This document shows, piece by piece, positions 36,821 through 46,481 of a stretch of DNA of 64,000 nt. Made by a program: the position numbers and the translations under genes. Under the pieces are notes generated by a model that saw nothing but the letters and a program-made list of their open reading frames with translations, had not been told where the DNA came from and searched no databases. The stretch's first letter is position 1. The number at the start of each line of letters is the position of its first letter. Source of the DNA: Rhizobium sp. R635. Its GTDB lineage: Bacteria; Pseudomonadota; Alphaproteobacteria; Rhizobiales; Rhizobiaceae. The stretch lies in the NCBI RefSeq assembly GCF_002211285.1, contig NZ_LOKX01000023.1:1-64000 (forward strand). Direction: 5' to 3'.

Positions 36821-37366
36821 ATGAAAATTCTGACCCCGATGGTTCTGATGGCATCCGTCCTGCAGCCGGTCGCAGCCCTTGGCGAGACCGAATGGATGGG
36901 CGGCGCGAGACAATGGTCGGTCGGCTTTGCCAACGAAGCCCCGCAGCCCTATTGCCGCCTGCGCTGGGACAGCGAGATCGGCAAGACCATGGAATTCCGC
37001 CAGAGTGCGACCGAGACCTTTTGGCTGGTCGCGAAGAACACCTGGGACATTCCCGCCGATACGAAAACCGAGGTGACGCTGACCGATCGCCAGGTGACGA
37101 AGGTGGTCGCGGCCGAATTTTTCGACAAGAACACGCTGCGCCTCTGGCCTCTCGGCAGCAAGGGAAGCGCCGGACTGAAGAAGATCATCAAGAATTCCTT
37201 TGCCGGAACGCCTGACGTGCAGTTGACCTTTGCCGGCGACGAAGGCGACTGGACGCTTCCGCTCTCGCGGGTGGACCAGCTCTATCCGACCTTCACCCAA
37301 TGCCTCAAGCGACTGGAGGCCGGCGGAAAACCCAAGCAGGATTCCGAAACCAGCAAACCGTTCTGA
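36821..37366 (+). CDS. Secreted hypothetical protein
   Basis: About 181 aa with a signal peptide (MKILTPMVLMASVLQPVAAL, cleavage near GETEW). The mature part is a mixed alpha/beta domain with WSVGFANEAPQPYCRLRWDS and a late cysteine (FTQCLKRL), possibly forming one disulfide. The lysine-rich C-terminus is disordered. I do not recognise the family. It lies alone between the PAP2 and histidase-like genes. A longer in-frame start at 36785 would bury the signal peptide, so 36821 is preferred. Confidence 0.55.
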   Translation: MKILTPMVLMASVLQPVAALGETEWMGGARQWSVGFANEAPQPYCRLRWDSEIGKTMEFRQSATETFWLVAKNTWDIPADTKTEVTLTDRQVTKVVAAEFFDKNTLRLWPLGSKGSAGLKKIIKNSFAGTPDVQLTFAGDEGDWTLPLSRVDQLYPTFTQCLKRLEAGGKPKQDSETSKPF

Positions 37367-37381
37367 CCGCCACCCCAGGTC

Positions 37382-38817
37382 TCAGCTGACTGGCGGCGGC
37401 GCGGTATCGCGGATCAGGCCGCGCACGGCCTCGATATCGCCGTTGAGCGGCCGCTCGTCGCCATAATGGGAAACATGCTGCCGCACGGCCTTATAAACGA
37501 GGTCCGTGCCTGCCGCCCGTGGCGCCGTCTTCGCCAGGAAATCATGCGCCTGGGCCGCCGCCATCAGTTCGATCGCCAGAATATATTCCGCATTGTCGAT
37601 GACGGCGAGCAGCTTGCCGGCGGCTGCCGTCGGATGCGCGAGGAAATCCTCCTGCAGGCCGGAAGTCAGCCCGCCGTCCATCGCCGCGGGTGCGGCAAGG
37701 CGGCGGTTCTCGTTGCTCAGCGCCGCTGCGGTATACTGCGCGATCATGAAGCCGGAATGGCTGCCGGCGTCGCTTGCCAGGAAGGGCGGCAGGCCGCTCA
37801 CCAGCGGATTGACCAGCCGGTCCATGCGCCTTTCGCTGATCGCGCCGATCTGCGCCAGCGCAATCGCAAGACTATCGGCCGCCTGCCCGAGCGCCGGGGC
37901 GACCGCATGGGCCTCGGAGGAGACGATCGGCTGCTCCGGCGTGCCTGAGACGGCCGGATTGTCCGTTACCGAAGCCAGTTCCTGATCGGCTACGCGGGTG
38001 GAATTGTCGAAAACGTCGCGGGCGGCGCCATGGGCATGCGGCACCGAGCGCAGGCTCAGCGCATCCTGGGTGCGCCGGCCGCGCGCGGCGGCGACAAGGC
38101 CGCTGCCCTGGAGGCGCGCGCGGAGCGTTGCTCCAACCTTCTCGATCCCCGCCGATGGGCGCAGCGCCAGCACGGCCTCGTCGAAGGCGGCGATCTGGCA
38201 GCCTGCCGCTTCCAGCGTCAGCGCCGCGATGGCATCGGCCCAATCGAGCAGCCGTTCGGCGCGGGAAAGCGCGACAGCCATCAAGCCGGTGGCGCAGGCC
38301 GTGCCGTAAGTGCTTCGCGGCCGTTCATGCGTTGGCCGCCGAGCGTCGCACTGCCCTCGCCGATCAGCACGAGCGCGGTATGGGCATTGTGGGTGAGATA
38401 ACCGGCCGAACCTTTCGACGGGACGTCGGGAATGCAATCATGCGCCAGCAGGACTGTGAGATACTCGACGATCCCGCGCCGCACGCCGGAATGGCCATGG
38501 GCGAAATTGGCGATCTGAGCGGCGATGATGGCCCGCACTTCGCGGGCAGCAAGCAGCGGCCCGACGCCGCAGGCGTGGCTCAGCACGATGCTGCGCGACA
38601 ACAGGCTCTGTGAAGCGCGATCGACCACGGTATCGGCGAGCGCCCCGACGCCGGTGTTGACGCCATAGGCGCGCACGCCTGTTTCAACGATGCTGGCGAC
38701 GATGCGGCTTGCCTGCTCGACCCGCGCCCAGGCGGCCGGCGACAGCGCAAGCGCCTCCCCTGCCCCGACGCGCGCGACGTCGCGCCAGGTCAGCACTTTA
38801 TCGATCGTGATCGTCAT
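37382..38817 (-). pseudogene. Histidase-like (HAL/PAL family) gene, broken; lacks the MIO triad
   Basis: Two frames together make a histidine ammonia-lyase-like protein. The first (start 38817) runs from [20 protein letters not shown] to NGREALTA and then hits a stop at 38281. The second continues from YGTACATGLMAVALSRAERL to the end at 37382. Compared with the intact HutH in this window, about 19 codons (the [18 protein letters not shown] stretch) are missing at the junction near 38315, and the frame is shifted. Separately, the segment KGSAG-YLTHNAH lacks exactly the Ala-Ser-Gly residues that cyclise into the MIO cofactor. The gene ends the ABC transporter operon, overlapping the ATPase stop by 4 nt, so it was once a working partner. 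Confidence 0.8.
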
Positions 38818-39590
38818 TGACCTGTTCCGAAATGGCCGATGAACTGACGGAAGGCTGGCGACGCGCCGCCGGTAAACATCTCATCCGGCGGGCCGCTGCT
38901 TTCGACCAGGCCTTCGCGCATGAAGACGACCCGGTTCGAGACGTTGCGGGCAAAGCTCATCTCATGGGTGACGACGAGCATAGTCATGCCTTCCTCGGCA
39001 AGCGCGCGCATGACGCGCAGCACCTCGCCGACAAGCTCCGGATCGAGCGCCGAGGTCGGCTCGTCGAAGAGCATGACCTTCGGCTTCATTGCAAGCGCGC
39101 GAGCAATTGCGGCGCGCTGCTGCTGGCCGCCGGAGAGATGGGCGGGATAGGCGTGGCGCTTGTCTGCGATGCCGACCTTTTCGAGCAGCGCCTCGGCCTC
39201 GGCGATGCATTCGGCGCGCGGCCGCTTCAGCACATGGATGGGTCCCTCGATGACATTCTGCAGGATGGTCATGTGGGACCAGAGATTGAAGGACTGGAAC
39301 ACCATGCCGAGTTCGGAGCGGATATGATCCACCTGCTTCTGGCTCGCCGGCTTTGTCTTGCCGTTCTTGTGAACCATCTCGATATGCTCGCCGTCGACCC
39401 AGATTTCACCGTCGCTCGCGGTTTCGAGCAGGTTGATGCAGCGCAGGAAAGTCGATTTGCCGGAGCCGGAAGCGCCGAGCAGCGAGATCACGTCGCCGTC
39501 CTCAGCATCGAGAGAAATGCCGCGCAAGACTTCATGCGTGCCGAAGCTCTTGCGGATATTGCGGACCGAAAGTCGGGTAACGCCTGGCAT
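38814..39590 (-). CDS. Polar amino-acid ABC transporter ATPase (HisP/GlnQ type)
   Basis: 258 aa, a complete ATPase: Walker [16 protein letters not shown], signature [15 protein letters not shown], Walker [15 protein letters not shown] and the switch histidine in [10 protein letters not shown]. It powers uptake of a polar amino acid with the two permeases and binding protein upstream. Location beside hut genes suggests histidine or a related imidazole compound. Its stop overlaps the start of the broken histidase-like gene. Confidence 0.88.
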   Translation of the reverse strand: MPGVTRLSVRNIRKSFGTHEVLRGISLDAEDGDVISLLGASGSGKSTFLRCINLLETASDGEIWVDGEHIEMVHKNGKTKPASQKQVDHIRSELGMVFQSFNLWSHMTILQNVIEGPIHVLKRPRAECIAEAEALLEKVGIADKRHAYPAHLSGGQQQRAAIARALAMKPKVMLFDEPTSALDPELVGEVLRVMRALAEEGMTMLVVTHEMSFARNVSNRVVFMREGLVESSGPPDEMFTGGASPAFRQFIGHFGTGQ

Positions 39591-39617
39591 GGAAGCTCCA
39601 ATCGCGTTTAATCAGGT

Positions 39618-40322
39618 TCAAGCCTTCAGCGCCTGCGGGATCGCGCGGCGGTGTCGGGAGAGCGAATATTCGAGCAGGGCCATGCCCTGCAGGATGATGA
39701 AGTTCAAAACGAGATAGATAATCGCCGCGCAGAGGAAGACTTCCATCGTGCGGTAGGTCTGCGAGATCAGCCGCTGGGCGACACCTGTGACCTCCCAGAC
39801 GGTGACGAGGCTTGCGAGCGCCGTCGATTTCATCATCAGCACGATCTCGGTGGAATAGGCCGGCAACGCATGGCGGAAGGCGATCGGCGCCAGGATGCGG
39901 CGCACCAGCAGGAAGCCGGACATGCCGATCGAGCGCGCCGCCTCGATCTCTTTCGGGGAGACGGCGCGGATGCCGCCGCGGAAAATCTCCGCCGTGTAGC
40001 CGGCCGTGCAGAGCGCCAGCGACAGGATGGCGCAGACCATCGGCTCGCGCAGGAATGGCCAGAGGAAGGAATAGCGGATGAAGCCGAACTGGCCGAGGCC
40101 GTAGAACACCAGGAACATCTGGATCAGCAGCGGCGAGCCGCGGAAGACGAAGATATAGCCCTTCGCGAAGCCCGAAAGCACCGGGTTGCCGCTGACCCTC
40201 ATCCAGACGATGACGAGCGCCAGCAGGCCGCCGCAGAGAATGGACAGCGAAAACAGGATGAGCGTCGTCGGCACGGCCTTGAGCAGCGTTACCATGGTCG
40301 AGGCGATGAAGGTGAAATCCAT
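39618..40322 (-). CDS. Polar amino-acid ABC permease (HisM type)
   Basis: 234 aa with about five membrane segments. The HisMQ-family EAA loop is in EIEAARSIGMSGFLLVRRIL. It forms a heterodimeric channel with the preceding permease, 10 nt away. The substrate is inferred from the hut context. Confidence 0.85.
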   Translation of the reverse strand: MDFTFIASTMVTLLKAVPTTLILFSLSILCGGLLALVIVWMRVSGNPVLSGFAKGYIFVFRGSPLLIQMFLVFYGLGQFGFIRYSFLWPFLREPMVCAILSLALCTAGYTAEIFRGGIRAVSPKEIEAARSIGMSGFLLVRRILAPIAFRHALPAYSTEIVLMMKSTALASLVTVWEVTGVAQRLISQTYRTMEVFLCAAIIYLVLNFIILQGMALLEYSLSRHRRAIPQALKA

Positions 40323-40332
40323 CGTCGTCTCC

Positions 40333-41058
40333 TTACGCCTGGCCCATGGCCGAGGCCGGCATGCTGCGATTGGCGCGGCGTTCGGCGCCGTTGAAGACGC
40401 GGTCCGAAAGGCTGGTCAGGATCAGATAGAGGCAGCCGCCGGCGATGTAGAACAGGAAATATTGCCGCGTCGAACCCGCCGCCACCTGGCTGGTGCGCAT
40501 CAGTTCGGCAAGGCCGGTGACGGAGATCAGCGCCGAATCCTTGAGGCTGAGCTGCCAGACATTGCCGAGACCGGGAATGGCGAGGCGAAGCACCTGCGGC
40601 ATGATGATACGGCGAAAACGCAGGCTGCGATGCATGCCGATCGCCGATGCCGCTTCGAGCTCGCCCTTCGAGATGGCGAGGAAGGCGCCGCGGAACACTT
40701 CCGCCTGATAGGAGCCGGAGATGATACCGACGGCAAGGGCACCGGCGATGAAGGAAGGCAGGCCGAGGAAGCCTTCATAACCCATCGCCTTGCCGATCGA
40801 GGTGACGGCCGAAGAGCCGCCGAAATAGATCAGATAGATGATCAGCAGCTCGGGCACGCCGCGAAACACGGTCGTATAGACGTTGCCGAGCGTGACGAGA
40901 ACAAGTTTGCCGGAGAGTTTTGCCGCCGCGACGATCGCGCCGAGCACCGCACCGATGGCAAGCGCCGTCGCCGTGACAGCCAGCGTCATCAAGGCGGCGG
41001 CAATGAGCAGCGCGCCCCATCCGGTCGAGCCGAAGCCGAGCAGTTCCAAGCTTGCCAT
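40333..41058 (-). CDS. Polar amino-acid ABC permease (HisQ type)
   Basis: 241 aa, HisQ-type permease with FRGVPELLIIYLIYFGGSSA and the EAA loop ELEAASAIGMHRSLRFRRII. It is the first permease after the binding protein, separated from it by 102 nt with a hairpin. Confidence 0.85.
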   Translation of the reverse strand: MASLELLGFGSTGWGALLIAAALMTLAVTATALAIGAVLGAIVAAAKLSGKLVLVTLGNVYTTVFRGVPELLIIYLIYFGGSSAVTSIGKAMGYEGFLGLPSFIAGALAVGIISGSYQAEVFRGAFLAISKGELEAASAIGMHRSLRFRRIIMPQVLRLAIPGLGNVWQLSLKDSALISVTGLAELMRTSQVAAGSTRQYFLFYIAGGCLYLILTSLSDRVFNGAERRANRSMPASAMGQA

Positions 41059-41107
41059 ATCGTCCGTTCCCCGTCCGTGGCAGTGTTTTGCGTGACAATA
41101 ACATGCC

Positions 41108-41131
41108 GTCTCCGGCGATAAAGCCGGAGAC
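41108..41131 (-). promoter_or_regulatory. Hairpin between binding-protein and permease genes
   Basis: GTCTCCGGC / GCCGGAGAC (41108-41116 with 41123-41131), 6-nt loop, no T-run on the transcribed strand. Likely a transcript-stabilising or attenuating element that keeps binding-protein mRNA in excess over permease mRNA. Confidence 0.5.
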
Positions 41132-41160
41132 AGTTATTTGCGGCCGGAAGGCCGAAACGC

Positions 41161-42003
41161 TTATTGCTGCGGGCTGACGTCGACCTTGAACCACTTCATC
41201 GACAGGTTCTTGACCGTGCCGTCGGCAAGGGCTGATTTGATCGCCTCGTTGAACTTGTCGCGCAGGTCCGTATCGGCCTGGCGGACGCCGAGGCCTTCGC
41301 CCTCGCCCCAGATCGAGCCGACGATTTCCGGACCGGTGAAATCAAGCGTGTCGTTGGCGGTCTTAAACGCGTTGGCGAAATAGACGGCGTCATCGAAGCC
41401 GAGGTCGATGCGGCCGTTCTGCAGGTCGAGGTCGCGGTCGGCGCCGGTCTTGTATTCGCGGATCTCTGCGATATCGCCGAAATTGTCATAGACGAACTTG
41501 GCGTAGACGGTCGCCGCCTGGATGCCGATCGTCTTGCCCTTGAAGGCTTCCTTCAGCGCATCGATTTCCTTCACGCCGGTCTGGCCGGGCGTCATCTTGA
41601 TCGTGGCACCGGTGCCGGCGGCCTTGGCCAGCGGGCTGTCCTTGGCGGTGGCGAAGGCGGCAGGGGTGGCGGCATAGGGGATGGTGAAGCCGATCACCTG
41701 CTTGCGCTCTTCGGTGATGGAAAGCGCGTCCATGATGACATCGAACTTGCCGGCATTGAGCGCCGGGATCATGCCGTCCCAGTCGGAGGCAACCAGCGTG
41801 CATTCGATCTTGGCGCGCTCACACAGAACCTTGGCAAGCTCCGGCTCGAAGCCGCCGAGCGTGCCGTCGGCATTGGTGAGGTTCCACGGCGCATAGGCGC
41901 CTTCGAGCGTGATGGTCGCCTTCGTCCAGTCCTTGGCGAAGGCGGGCGCTGCGACGGCGGAAAGAGCGGCGACGCCGCAAAACAGGATCGTGCTGAATTT
42001 CAT
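41161..42003 (-). CDS. Periplasmic amino-acid-binding protein (family 3)
   Basis: 280 aa. Signal peptide MKFSTILFCGVAALSAVAAP with cleavage after AFA. The ligand-binding lobes carry TLGGFEPELAKVLCERAKIE and KFDVIMDALSITEERKQVIG, diagnostic of the lysine/arginine/ornithine/histidine-binding group. ATG 42003 is preceded by GAGGAG. It diverges from hutC, with a palindrome between, so histidine- or urocanate-controlled expression is likely. Confidence 0.86.
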   Translation of the reverse strand: MKFSTILFCGVAALSAVAAPAFAKDWTKATITLEGAYAPWNLTNADGTLGGFEPELAKVLCERAKIECTLVASDWDGMIPALNAGKFDVIMDALSITEERKQVIGFTIPYAATPAAFATAKDSPLAKAAGTGATIKMTPGQTGVKEIDALKEAFKGKTIGIQAATVYAKFVYDNFGDIAEIREYKTGADRDLDLQNGRIDLGFDDAVYFANAFKTANDTLDFTGPEIVGSIWGEGEGLGVRQADTDLRDKFNEAIKSALADGTVKNLSMKWFKVDVSPQQ

Positions 42004-42113
42004 AGATGAATTCTCCTCTGAGATTGAAACTGACCTTGCGGCACCAGGGGCCGATCTTCGCCGGCTTGCCCTTTCCGTCCTTTTTCTGTTTCGAGGACCG
42101 ATTGGGAGGTTGT

Positions 42114-42127
42114 ATATGGTACCATAT
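42114..42127. promoter_or_regulatory. 14-bp palindrome, putative HutC-type operator
   Basis: ATATGGTACCATAT is perfectly self-complementary and is preceded by TGT, giving TGTATATGG, close to the TGTATA half of hut operators. It lies between the divergent binding-protein and hutC genes. It probably binds one of the two GntR/HutC regulators. Confidence 0.55.
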
Positions 42128-42185
42128 GAGATATTTTGTGATATGCAAGAGGAAAGTCGGTTTATGCGCGCAAAAGGAATAGGCA

Positions 42186-42941
42186 ATGAAGCGTTCCGGG
42201 GAGATGAAGCGGGAACTGGCGGGAAATGACAGCACCCCGCTCTATGCCGGCGTCAAGCAGGTGATCCTCGACCGCATCCACAGCGGCGAATGGCCGCCGA
42301 AATACCGCGTGCCGTCGGAAAACGAGCTTGTCGTCGAACTCGGCGTCAGCAAGATGACCGCCAACCGGGCGCTGCGCGAACTCGCCAACGAAGGCGAACT
42401 CATCCGCATCCAGGGCGTCGGCTCCTTCGTCGCCGAGCGCAAGGGCTATTCGGCGCTGTTCGAAGTGCGCAACATTGCCGAGGAAATTGCCGAACGCGGC
42501 CATATCCATGAGGCTTCCGTCGTCGTCCTCGCCCAGGAAACAGCCTCTCCCGAAATCGCCGACGCGCTCGAACTGCCGATCGGCGCGGCGGTCTTCCACT
42601 CGCTGATCGTCCACAGCGAAAACGGCGTTCCGGTGCAGATCGAGGACCGTTTCGTTCATCCGGAGGCCGCTCCCGAATATCTCGACCAGGACTTCACGAC
42701 GCTCACGCCGAACGCCTATCTGACGGCCGCAGCCCCGCTCAGCGGCTCCGAACACGTCGTCGAGGCGGCGATGCCGCAGGCCTGGGAATGCAAGCTGCTG
42801 ACCATCCTGAAGACCGAACCCTGCCTCACCATCCGCCGGCGCACATGGTCGGCAAGACAGATCGTCTCGACCGCCCGCCTCGTCTATCCCGGCTATCGCT
42901 ACCGGCTCGAAGCCCGCAGCGGCAAGATGTTCGAAGAGTAA
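42186..42941 (+). CDS. hutC: Histidine utilization repressor HutC (GntR family)
   Basis: 251 aa. N-terminal GntR winged helix (about residues 25-85: YRVPSENELVVELGVSKMTA followed by NRALRELANEGELIRIQGVG) and a C-terminal UTRA ligand domain (ALELPIGAAVFHSLIVHSEN...). HutC represses hut genes and is released by urocanate. AAGGA lies 7 nt before the ATG. The gene runs toward a second HutC-like gene and diverges from the ABC transporter. Confidence 0.85.
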   Translation: MKRSGEMKRELAGNDSTPLYAGVKQVILDRIHSGEWPPKYRVPSENELVVELGVSKMTANRALRELANEGELIRIQGVGSFVAERKGYSALFEVRNIAEEIAERGHIHEASVVVLAQETASPEIADALELPIGAAVFHSLIVHSENGVPVQIEDRFVHPEAAPEYLDQDFTTLTPNAYLTAAAPLSGSEHVVEAAMPQAWECKLLTILKTEPCLTIRRRTWSARQIVSTARLVYPGYRYRLEARSGKMFEE

Positions 42942-42967
42942 AACACCAGCTATCTTGTATATGGAAC

Positions 42968-43690
42968 CTATTGCGATGCCGGCGTGAAACGCGCCACCAG
43001 CGCATGACGATCGCCCGGATAGGTAAAGCGCACATGCGTCACCGGGCCGGCGCCGCTCCAGGTGCGGCGCTCGACGACGAGGCAGGCGGTGTTTCGGGCG
43101 ATATCCAGGGCCGCCGCCACCTCGGCTGTCGCGGAGACGGCGTGGATACGGTGTTCGGCGGTGCTCCACGGCACCTGGTTAAGCAGCCAGGGCCCCGGCG
43201 CCATCGCCAGGAAATCGGTATCGGCAGCTTCCGGCACGGTCGCCAGGCTGATCAGCCGCTCCTCCAGGCAGAAGGGCCGCGCCCCGGCATTGTGGATGCA
43301 GACGACCTCGACGACCGAGGAAGCGATCGGCAATTCCAGGCGACTTCTGTCTTCCGCCCTGGCCTTTCGGCTCGCCTTCTTCGAAACCGCATAGGAATAA
43401 GGCAGGTTCAGCGACTGCACTTCGGCTTTGATGTCGTGGATTTCGAGAACGGCCGACTGCGCCTGCGGCTGGGTGACGAAGCTGCCGGATTTCTTGCGGC
43501 GCTCGATCAGGCCCGCCTTGGCGAGTTGGGTCAGCACCTTGTTCACCGTCATGCGCGAGCAATCATATTGCGTGGCGAGATCGACCTCGAAGGGAATGCG
43601 GTGCCCCGGCGGCCATTCGCCCGAGACGATACGGCCCTCGATCTCGCTCAGGATGCGCTGATGCAAGGTGGGGTCCCTGCTTTGATTCAT
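42968..43690 (-). CDS. Second HutC-like GntR/UTRA regulator
   Basis: 240 aa with a GntR winged helix (HRIPFEVDLATQYDCSRMTV then NKVLTQLAKAGLIERRKKSG) and a UTRA domain (ELPIASSVVEVVCIHNAGAR). It is a paralogue of HutC on the opposite strand, its gene ending 26 bp from the end of hutC. It lies downstream of hutF on the same strand (gap about 60 nt), so it probably belongs to the hutF unit. One paralogue likely controls hut and the other the transporter; which does which cannot be read. ATG 43690 has GGAG 7 nt upstream; GTG 43696 is an alternative. Confidence 0.8.
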   Translation of the reverse strand: MNQSRDPTLHQRILSEIEGRIVSGEWPPGHRIPFEVDLATQYDCSRMTVNKVLTQLAKAGLIERRKKSGSFVTQPQAQSAVLEIHDIKAEVQSLNLPYSYAVSKKASRKARAEDRSRLELPIASSVVEVVCIHNAGARPFCLEERLISLATVPEAADTDFLAMAPGPWLLNQVPWSTAEHRIHAVSATAEVAAALDIARNTACLVVERRTWSGAGPVTHVRFTYPGDRHALVARFTPASQ

Positions 43691-43750
43691 CGCCACGCTC
43701 CGGTTGTTCTCCCGCTCTAGATCGAATGCCTTGAAAGGAAAAGCGCTTTT

Positions 43751-45097
43751 TCAGGCAGCCAGCAATTCGCCCATCGCGGCAAGGAAACGCCGGTCGATCG
43801 CGTCACGCTCGATATGGCGCCCGCCCGCCACCCGTTTGTGGCCCCGCGTCCAGACGCAATCGACGGAAACCCCGCCCGCAAACAGCCAGTGATCGAGGAT
43901 CTGGTCGCCCGAGAGATAGGGAACGGCCGTGGTATCGAGCGAAACGATATCGGCGTGATGGCCCTCGGTAAGGCCCGCCGGCGCTTTCAGCGCGGCGCCG
44001 CCGCCGGCAAGAGCGTTTATGAACAACGAAAGCGCCGTCGAGCCACCGGGAGCTGCGACGACATTGCGGGCGTGCAGCGCCAGGCGCTGCGAATATTCGA
44101 GCTGACGCAGTTCCTCCGGCACGGAGATCAGCACGTTGGAATCCGAACCGATGCCGTAACGCCCGCCCTCTTCCAGAAAAAGCGGCGCCGCAAAGGCGCC
44201 GTCGCCGAGATTGGCTTCGGTGATCGGGCAGAGGCCGGCAATCGCCCCGCTCTTTGCCATTCGCCGCGTCTCGTCTTCGGTCATGTGCGTCGCATGGATC
44301 AGGCACCAGCGCTGATCGACAGGTGCATGATCGAGCAGCCATTCCACAGGCCGCGCCCCGGACCAGGCGATGCAGTCCTCGACCTCCTTCACCTGCTCGG
44401 CGACATGGATATGGATCGGGCCATCACCCGCCATCGGCACGAGCCTTGCCAATTCCCCCGGCGTTGCGGCGCGCAGGCTGTGCGGCGCAAGCCCGAGCTC
44501 GGCGCCGTCGAGCCGGCCGGTCACCGCCCGGCATCCCTCCATCAGCCTTTCGAAGCTTTCCAGCGAATTGATGAAGCGCCGCTGGCCGTCGATCGGCGCG
44601 GCACCGCCGAAGCCGGAATGGGCATAGAAGACCGGCAGCAGCGTCAGGCCGATGCCCGTCATATCGCTTGCCGCGCCGATGCGTTCGGCAAGCTCGGCGA
44701 TATTAGCATAAGCGCCGCCGTCTCTGTCATGATGGAGATAGTGGAACTCCCCGACGCGGGAAAAACCTGCCTCGAGCATTTCCGCATAGAGCTTCGCCGC
44801 GACCGCCTCGACATGATCGGGCGTCATCGCCAGGGCGAACTTGTACATGACCATGCGCCAGCTCCAGAAGCTGTCATTGGCGGGGCCGCGCACTTCGGCA
44901 AGGCCGGCCATCGCCCGCTGGAAGGCATGGCTGTGCAGGTTGCCCATGGCGGGAAGGAGGAGAGCGTGGCGCTCGTCGCCGGAGGCGGGGGAAACACCGC
45001 TTTCCACCCGCGCGATGCGCCCGGATTCCAGCGTCAGCCGCACGTCCTTCCGCCAGCCTTGCGGGGTCAGCGCCGTCTCTGCGTGAAGTGTGGTCAT
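43751..45097 (-). CDS. hutF: Formimidoylglutamate deiminase HutF
   Basis: 448 aa amidohydrolase. Zinc-binding [12 protein letters not shown] near residue 58, IHIHVAEQ near 215, and ATHMTEDE with GSDSNV late in the chain. It converts N-formimino-glutamate to N-formyl-glutamate and ammonia, the first half of the five-step branch completed by HutG. The ATG at 45097 follows GAGAGGGAAGG. A longer frame upstream overlaps the hutI promoter and was rejected. It diverges from hutI across a palindromic operator. Confidence 0.9.
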   Translation of the reverse strand: MTTLHAETALTPQGWRKDVRLTLESGRIARVESGVSPASGDERHALLLPAMGNLHSHAFQRAMAGLAEVRGPANDSFWSWRMVMYKFALAMTPDHVEAVAAKLYAEMLEAGFSRVGEFHYLHHDRDGGAYANIAELAERIGAASDMTGIGLTLLPVFYAHSGFGGAAPIDGQRRFINSLESFERLMEGCRAVTGRLDGAELGLAPHSLRAATPGELARLVPMAGDGPIHIHVAEQVKEVEDCIAWSGARPVEWLLDHAPVDQRWCLIHATHMTEDETRRMAKSGAIAGLCPITEANLGDGAFAAPLFLEEGGRYGIGSDSNVLISVPEELRQLEYSQRLALHARNVVAAPGGSTALSLFINALAGGGAALKAPAGLTEGHHADIVSLDTTAVPYLSGDQILDHWLFAGGVSVDCVWTRGHKRVAGGRHIERDAIDRRFLAAMGELLAA

Positions 45098-45178
45098 GGC
45101 CTTCCCTCTCCTCTTGCCGCGCCGCCGATCTTTCTTTTCCAGAAGAGCGCGCAAAATTTCTCTTGTCACCTGCTTATT

Positions 45179-45190
45179 ATGTATATACAT
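45179..45190. promoter_or_regulatory. HutC operator between hutF and hutI
   Basis: ATGTATATACAT is a perfect 12-bp palindrome, matching the TGTATATACA core of known HutC sites. It lies 29 bp before the hutI ATG, between divergent hutF and hutI, where repressor binding would block both promoters. Confidence 0.75.
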
Positions 45191-45218
45191 GTTTTGGCAT
45201 AAGGAAAGGCGCAAAGCG

Positions 45219-46481
45219 ATGACCGGGAGCAATTTTTCAGAGGAAACCGCATCCGCCGATATCAGGCCGGTGCTTTGGCGCAATGCGCGGCTCGCCACGC
45301 TCTCGCCTGAGAAAGCTGGGCTGGGCGTCGTCGAAAAGGGCGCAATCCTGGTCGAAAACGGCCGCATTACCTTTGCCGGTCGCGAAAGCGACCTGCCGGG
45401 CTCGGCCATTGAACGGTCCGAGATCGTCGATCTCGAAGGCCGCTGGGTAACTCCGGGCCTCGTCGACTGTCACACCCATATCGTTCACGGCGGCAATCGC
45501 GCCCGCGAGTTCGAAATGCGCCTTGCCGGTGCGAGCTATGAAGAAATCGCGCGCGCCGGCGGCGGCATCGTCTCCTCCGTCAAGGCGACCAATGCGCTGT
45601 CGGTCGAAGAACTGGTGGCAGAGGCTCTGCCGCGTCTCGACACGCTGCTTGCCGAAGGCGTGACGACGATCGAGGTCAAATCCGGCTACGGGCTGAACCG
45701 GACCGGCGAAGTGAAGATGCTGCAGAGCGCCCGCCTTCTCGGCCATATCAGACCGGTGCGTGTCGCCACCAGCTATCTCGGCGCCCATGCGACGCCGGTG
45801 GAATACAAGGGCCGCAACGGCGACTATCTCGATGATGTCGTCCTGCCTGGACTCGACGACATGTATCATCTCGGCCTTGCCGACGCCGTCGACGGCTTCT
45901 GCGAAGGCATCGCCTTTTCCACGGCCGAGATCACCCGCGTCTTCGACAAAGCAAAAGCGCTCGGCCTGCCGGTCAAGCTGCATGCCGAACAGCTCTCCAA
46001 TCTCGGCGGCGCCAAGCTCGCCGCATCCTACGGCGCGCTTTCGGCCGATCATCTCGAATATCTCGACGAGGACGGCGTTGCCGCGATGGCTGCCGCCGGC
46101 ACAGTCGCCGTACTCCTGCCCGGCGCCTTCTACGCCATCCATGAAAAGCAGAAGCCGCCGGTGGAGGCGCTGCGCCAGGCTGGTGTGCCGATGGCGATTG
46201 CCACCGATTGCAATCCCGGCACCTCGCCGCTCACCTCGATGCTGCTGACCATGAACATGTCGGCAACGCTGTTCGGTCTGACCGTTGAGGAATGCATCGC
46301 CGGCGCCACCCGCGAAGGCGCCCGCGCGCTCGGTCTGCTTGGCAAGACCGGAACGCTCGAAGCCGGAAAATCCGCAGATCTCGCGGTCTGGAATGTCGAA
46401 AGCCTCGCCGAGCTCGTCTACCGCATCGGCTTCAATCCACTTCACGCACGCGTCTTCAAGGGCGAAAGGAACGGCCGATGA
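45219..46481 (+). CDS. hutI: Imidazolonepropionase HutI
   Basis: 420 aa amidohydrolase with the metal motif [28 protein letters not shown] and [10 protein letters not shown]. It opens the imidazolone ring to N-formimino-L-glutamate. AAGGAAAGG precedes ATG 45219. The frame is open upstream to 45090 but that crosses the operator. The stop overlaps the hutH start by 4 nt. Confidence 0.92.
   Translation: MTGSNFSEETASADIRPVLWRNARLATLSPEKAGLGVVEKGAILVENGRITFAGRESDLPGSAIERSEIVDLEGRWVTPGLVDCHTHIVHGGNRAREFEMRLAGASYEEIARAGGGIVSSVKATNALSVEELVAEALPRLDTLLAEGVTTIEVKSGYGLNRTGEVKMLQSARLLGHIRPVRVATSYLGAHATPVEYKGRNGDYLDDVVLPGLDDMYHLGLADAVDGFCEGIAFSTAEITRVFDKAKALGLPVKLHAEQLSNLGGAKLAASYGALSADHLEYLDEDGVAAMAAAGTVAVLLPGAFYAIHEKQKPPVEALRQAGVPMAIATDCNPGTSPLTSMLLTMNMSATLFGLTVEECIAGATREGARALGLLGKTGTLEAGKSADLAVWNVESLAELVYRIGFNPLHARVFKGERNGR

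Noticed and set aside
42952..42966. TTGTATATGG-like half operator between the two HutC genes
   Set aside because: Only a half site, located between two convergent 3' ends where no promoter is expected.
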